From the NCBI GenBank assembly GCA_025363385.1, contig JANYEA010000096.1, forward strand, positions 1 to 64,000: a DNA stretch of 64,000 nucleotides, read 5' to 3'. Positions 62,796 through 64,000 of this stretch are shown piece by piece. Each line of letters starts with the position of its first letter. Position 1 is the stretch's first letter. The notes under the pieces were generated by a model. That model had not been told where the DNA came from, did not search any database, and was given only the letters and a program-made list of their open reading frames with translations. Source of the stretch: Bacteroidota bacterium (GTDB lineage: Bacteria > Bacteroidota > Bacteroidia > Chitinophagales > Chitinophagaceae). Position numbers and translations under genes: made by a program.

Positions 62796-63152
62796 ATGGA
62801 AGAGAATTTATTCAATACAGCACTTTTAGATGAGTTAGGTAGCAGAAAAAGCACCATGAGAGTGCTTGAATTTTATTTAACCGACTCGCAAAAATACCTC
62901 TTAGAATTCGACAGGTTTATTTCAGAAGGCAACCTGCATGGCTTCGTAGAGAAGTCTCATAAACTGAAAGGGTCGCTAGGTATGCTAAAAGCAGATTTAT
63001 TAGTATCTTTATTAAATCAAATGGAAATAGCTGTTGCTGTAGATTCGAATTTCGATAAAGTACAAGAATTAATGCCCGTACTTAAAGAAAAACTACAAAT
63101 ATTAGATTCACAGTTATTACTTGAGATAAAAAATATTAAAGACAGTTTGTAA
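62796..63152 (+). CDS. Hpt-domain phosphotransfer protein
   Basis: A 118-aa single Hpt domain. A four-helix pattern and the phosphoacceptor His55 in VEKSHKLKGSLGML are clear, with LLVSLLNQMEIA in the next helix. It is the same module as the C-terminal half of the receiver-Hpt protein at 9062. It lies 29 bp before a single-domain response regulator, so the two may form a relay pair. No kinase is adjacent. Confidence 0.88.
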   Translation: MEENLFNTALLDELGSRKSTMRVLEFYLTDSQKYLLEFDRFISEGNLHGFVEKSHKLKGSLGMLKADLLVSLLNQMEIAVAVDSNFDKVQELMPVLKEKLQILDSQLLLEIKNIKDSL

Positions 63153-63181
63153 AGATTTTCAATTTAAATTAAGCCTTGGCT

Positions 63182-63547
63182 ATGAAAATACTTGTTGCAG
63201 AAGACAACGTGATGTTGTTGAAAACGATTGAGTTGAAACTTATTAAGGAGGGATATGAGGTATTTACAACACCTGATGGAAGAGAAACGATGAAAGAAAT
63301 CATCAGACTCCGTCCTGATATGATTATTGCCGATGTGATGATGCCCTATGCTTCTGGCTTAGAAGTGATTAGTATGGTTCGCCAACAGTTAAAATGGAAA
63401 ACCCCTATTATTATTTTATCTGCCATGGAGCAAGAGGAAGTGATATTAAATGCCTTTGATTTAGGTGCCGATGATTATATAACTAAACCATTCAGTTTGA
63501 ATGAACTAGTAATCAGGGTAAAACGCTTATTGAACAGAAACAGTTAA
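63182..63547 (+). CDS. Response regulator, single receiver domain (CheY-like)
   Basis: A 121-aa receiver. Acidic pair in VAEDN (residues 7-8), phosphoacceptor Asp51 in MIIADVMMP, a Ser in the alpha-beta Thr place (ILSAMEQ) and the Lys in YITKPFSLNELV. A TTG two codons upstream is possible; the ATG at 63182 is preferred. No DNA-binding domain, so signalling output is by protein contact. It is paired with the Hpt gene 29 bp upstream. Confidence 0.88.
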   Translation: MKILVAEDNVMLLKTIELKLIKEGYEVFTTPDGRETMKEIIRLRPDMIIADVMMPYASGLEVISMVRQQLKWKTPIIILSAMEQEEVILNAFDLGADDYITKPFSLNELVIRVKRLLNRNS

Positions 63548-63584
63548 TTTCTTCCAGTTCAGTATATCATCAAATAATTCATAC

Positions 63585-64000
63585 ATGCCTGCAACAGACA
63601 CTTATCATAAAAATATAAACATACTTGGTTCGATTCTTTTATTATTGTTTTTAATGCCGCTTTGGCTTTTTATTATTTGGAATTTCTTCCCCAAGAAGAA
63701 AATGGTACTAGCTGTGGTTGATAAAACCGTTTTAACGAAAGCAGGTCAGGAACACGTTTCTTTAAATTGGGTGCTACTTCAGGAAAAATATAGCAAAACC
63801 AAAAAAGAATTATACAATCACTCGCAAGACTATTTTGGCTTTTTCCCTGAAGAAAATAAAAACTTTGATATTAAGGGTCTAGAAAGATTTTCTACTCCTC
63901 AATTAGATAAGTTAAGCGACGATGCTGATATGGCTTATTTTACAGATGCCTATGGTATTTATAGAAATGAGTGGTATGCAAAAGGTGATGAAAAAGAGCG
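63585..64000 (+). CDS. Membrane-anchored protein of unknown function (cut by window end)
   Basis: The open frame from the ATG at 63585 runs off the window (138 codons seen). Residues 13-33 are a membrane helix (LGSILLLLFLMPLWLFIIW) with a short cytoplasmic N-terminus, followed by a polar, Tyr/Phe-rich exported region (LYNHSQDYFGFFPEE). No domain is recognised from the part present. It is 37 bp after the response regulator, in the same direction, possibly the same operon. Confidence 0.7.
   Translation, partial: MPATDTYHKNINILGSILLLLFLMPLWLFIIWNFFPKKKMVLAVVDKTVLTKAGQEHVSLNWVLLQEKYSKTKKELYNHSQDYFGFFPEENKNFDIKGLERFSTPQLDKLSDDADMAYFTDAYGIYRNEWYAKGDEKE

Overview
The window looks like chromosome of an AT-rich Bacteroidetes, most likely family Chitinophagaceae. 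The support is indirect: lipoproteins with SC/AC lipoboxes, TAnnTTTG-type -7 promoter boxes, TTG starts with little Shine-Dalgarno signal, DUF3871, DUF3500, GH78/GH95/GH51 enzymes and BNR/VPS10-like proteins. The genus is not determined. No rRNA or CRISPR array was seen. Two tRNA genes are present, and both are sites of integrated elements.

Region 1 (1-6.4 kb) is the right end of a mobile element whose other end lies left of the window. It holds an 894-aa SF2-type helicase-like protein with an odd P-loop, a stretch of about 850 bp with tandem hairpins, a 53-aa accessory ORF and a large serine recombinase. The last codons of the recombinase run into the 3' half of tRNA-Asn, so this tRNA is probably the attachment site. 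Region 2 (6.5-13.7 kb) is ordinary chromosome: Rieske protein, HflX, outer-membrane proteins, a receiver-Hpt protein, a DEAD-box RNA helicase, a nonsense-interrupted WG-repeat gene and a lipoprotein.

Region 3 (13,965-32,105) is an integrated island of about 18.1 kb. It sits at the 3' end of a CAT-anticodon tRNA and is bounded by a perfect 29-bp direct repeat. Each copy of the repeat is followed by its own terminator hairpin. The tyrosine integrase beside the right repeat has lost the C-terminal catalytic residues, so the island is probably no longer self-mobile. The backbone carries two diverged copies of one three-gene module: a small protein, a Sak4-like RecA-fold ATPase, and DUF3871. Between the copies lies cargo: two LamG lipoproteins with a divergent transmembrane regulator, a SIR2-type NADase-like protein coupled to a 64-aa protein and a three-helix membrane protein, two tiny Pro-Lys-rich ORFs, a stop-split membrane gene, a Gly-rich putative membrane-active protein, a DUF2971 protein and several unknowns. 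This block reads as a defence-type cargo zone and is the best place to look for an undescribed system. RadC-like genes, one of them broken, follow the second module.

Region 4 (32.2-46.5 kb) has exported proteins (DUF3500, BNR repeat, esterase) and then an envelope or secondary-metabolite cluster: an A-PCP-TE NRPS-like protein with a Cys-type signature, a phosphoethanolamine-transferase-like enzyme, a PAP2 phosphatase, a flippase, an ATP-grasp ligase and a GT14 glycosyltransferase. Region 5 (46.5-59.2 kb) is a carbohydrate-degradation cluster: nucleoside hydrolase, GH95, GH78, GH51 and GH5, with a PAS kinase, a Tat-signal protein and a VF530 protein. No SusC/SusD pair is visible. Region 6 (59.3-64 kb) holds an LpxH-like phosphatase coupled to a 33-aa ORF, a GT28-like glycosyltransferase, a GH1 beta-glucosidase, an Hpt protein, a response regulator and a membrane protein cut by the window end.
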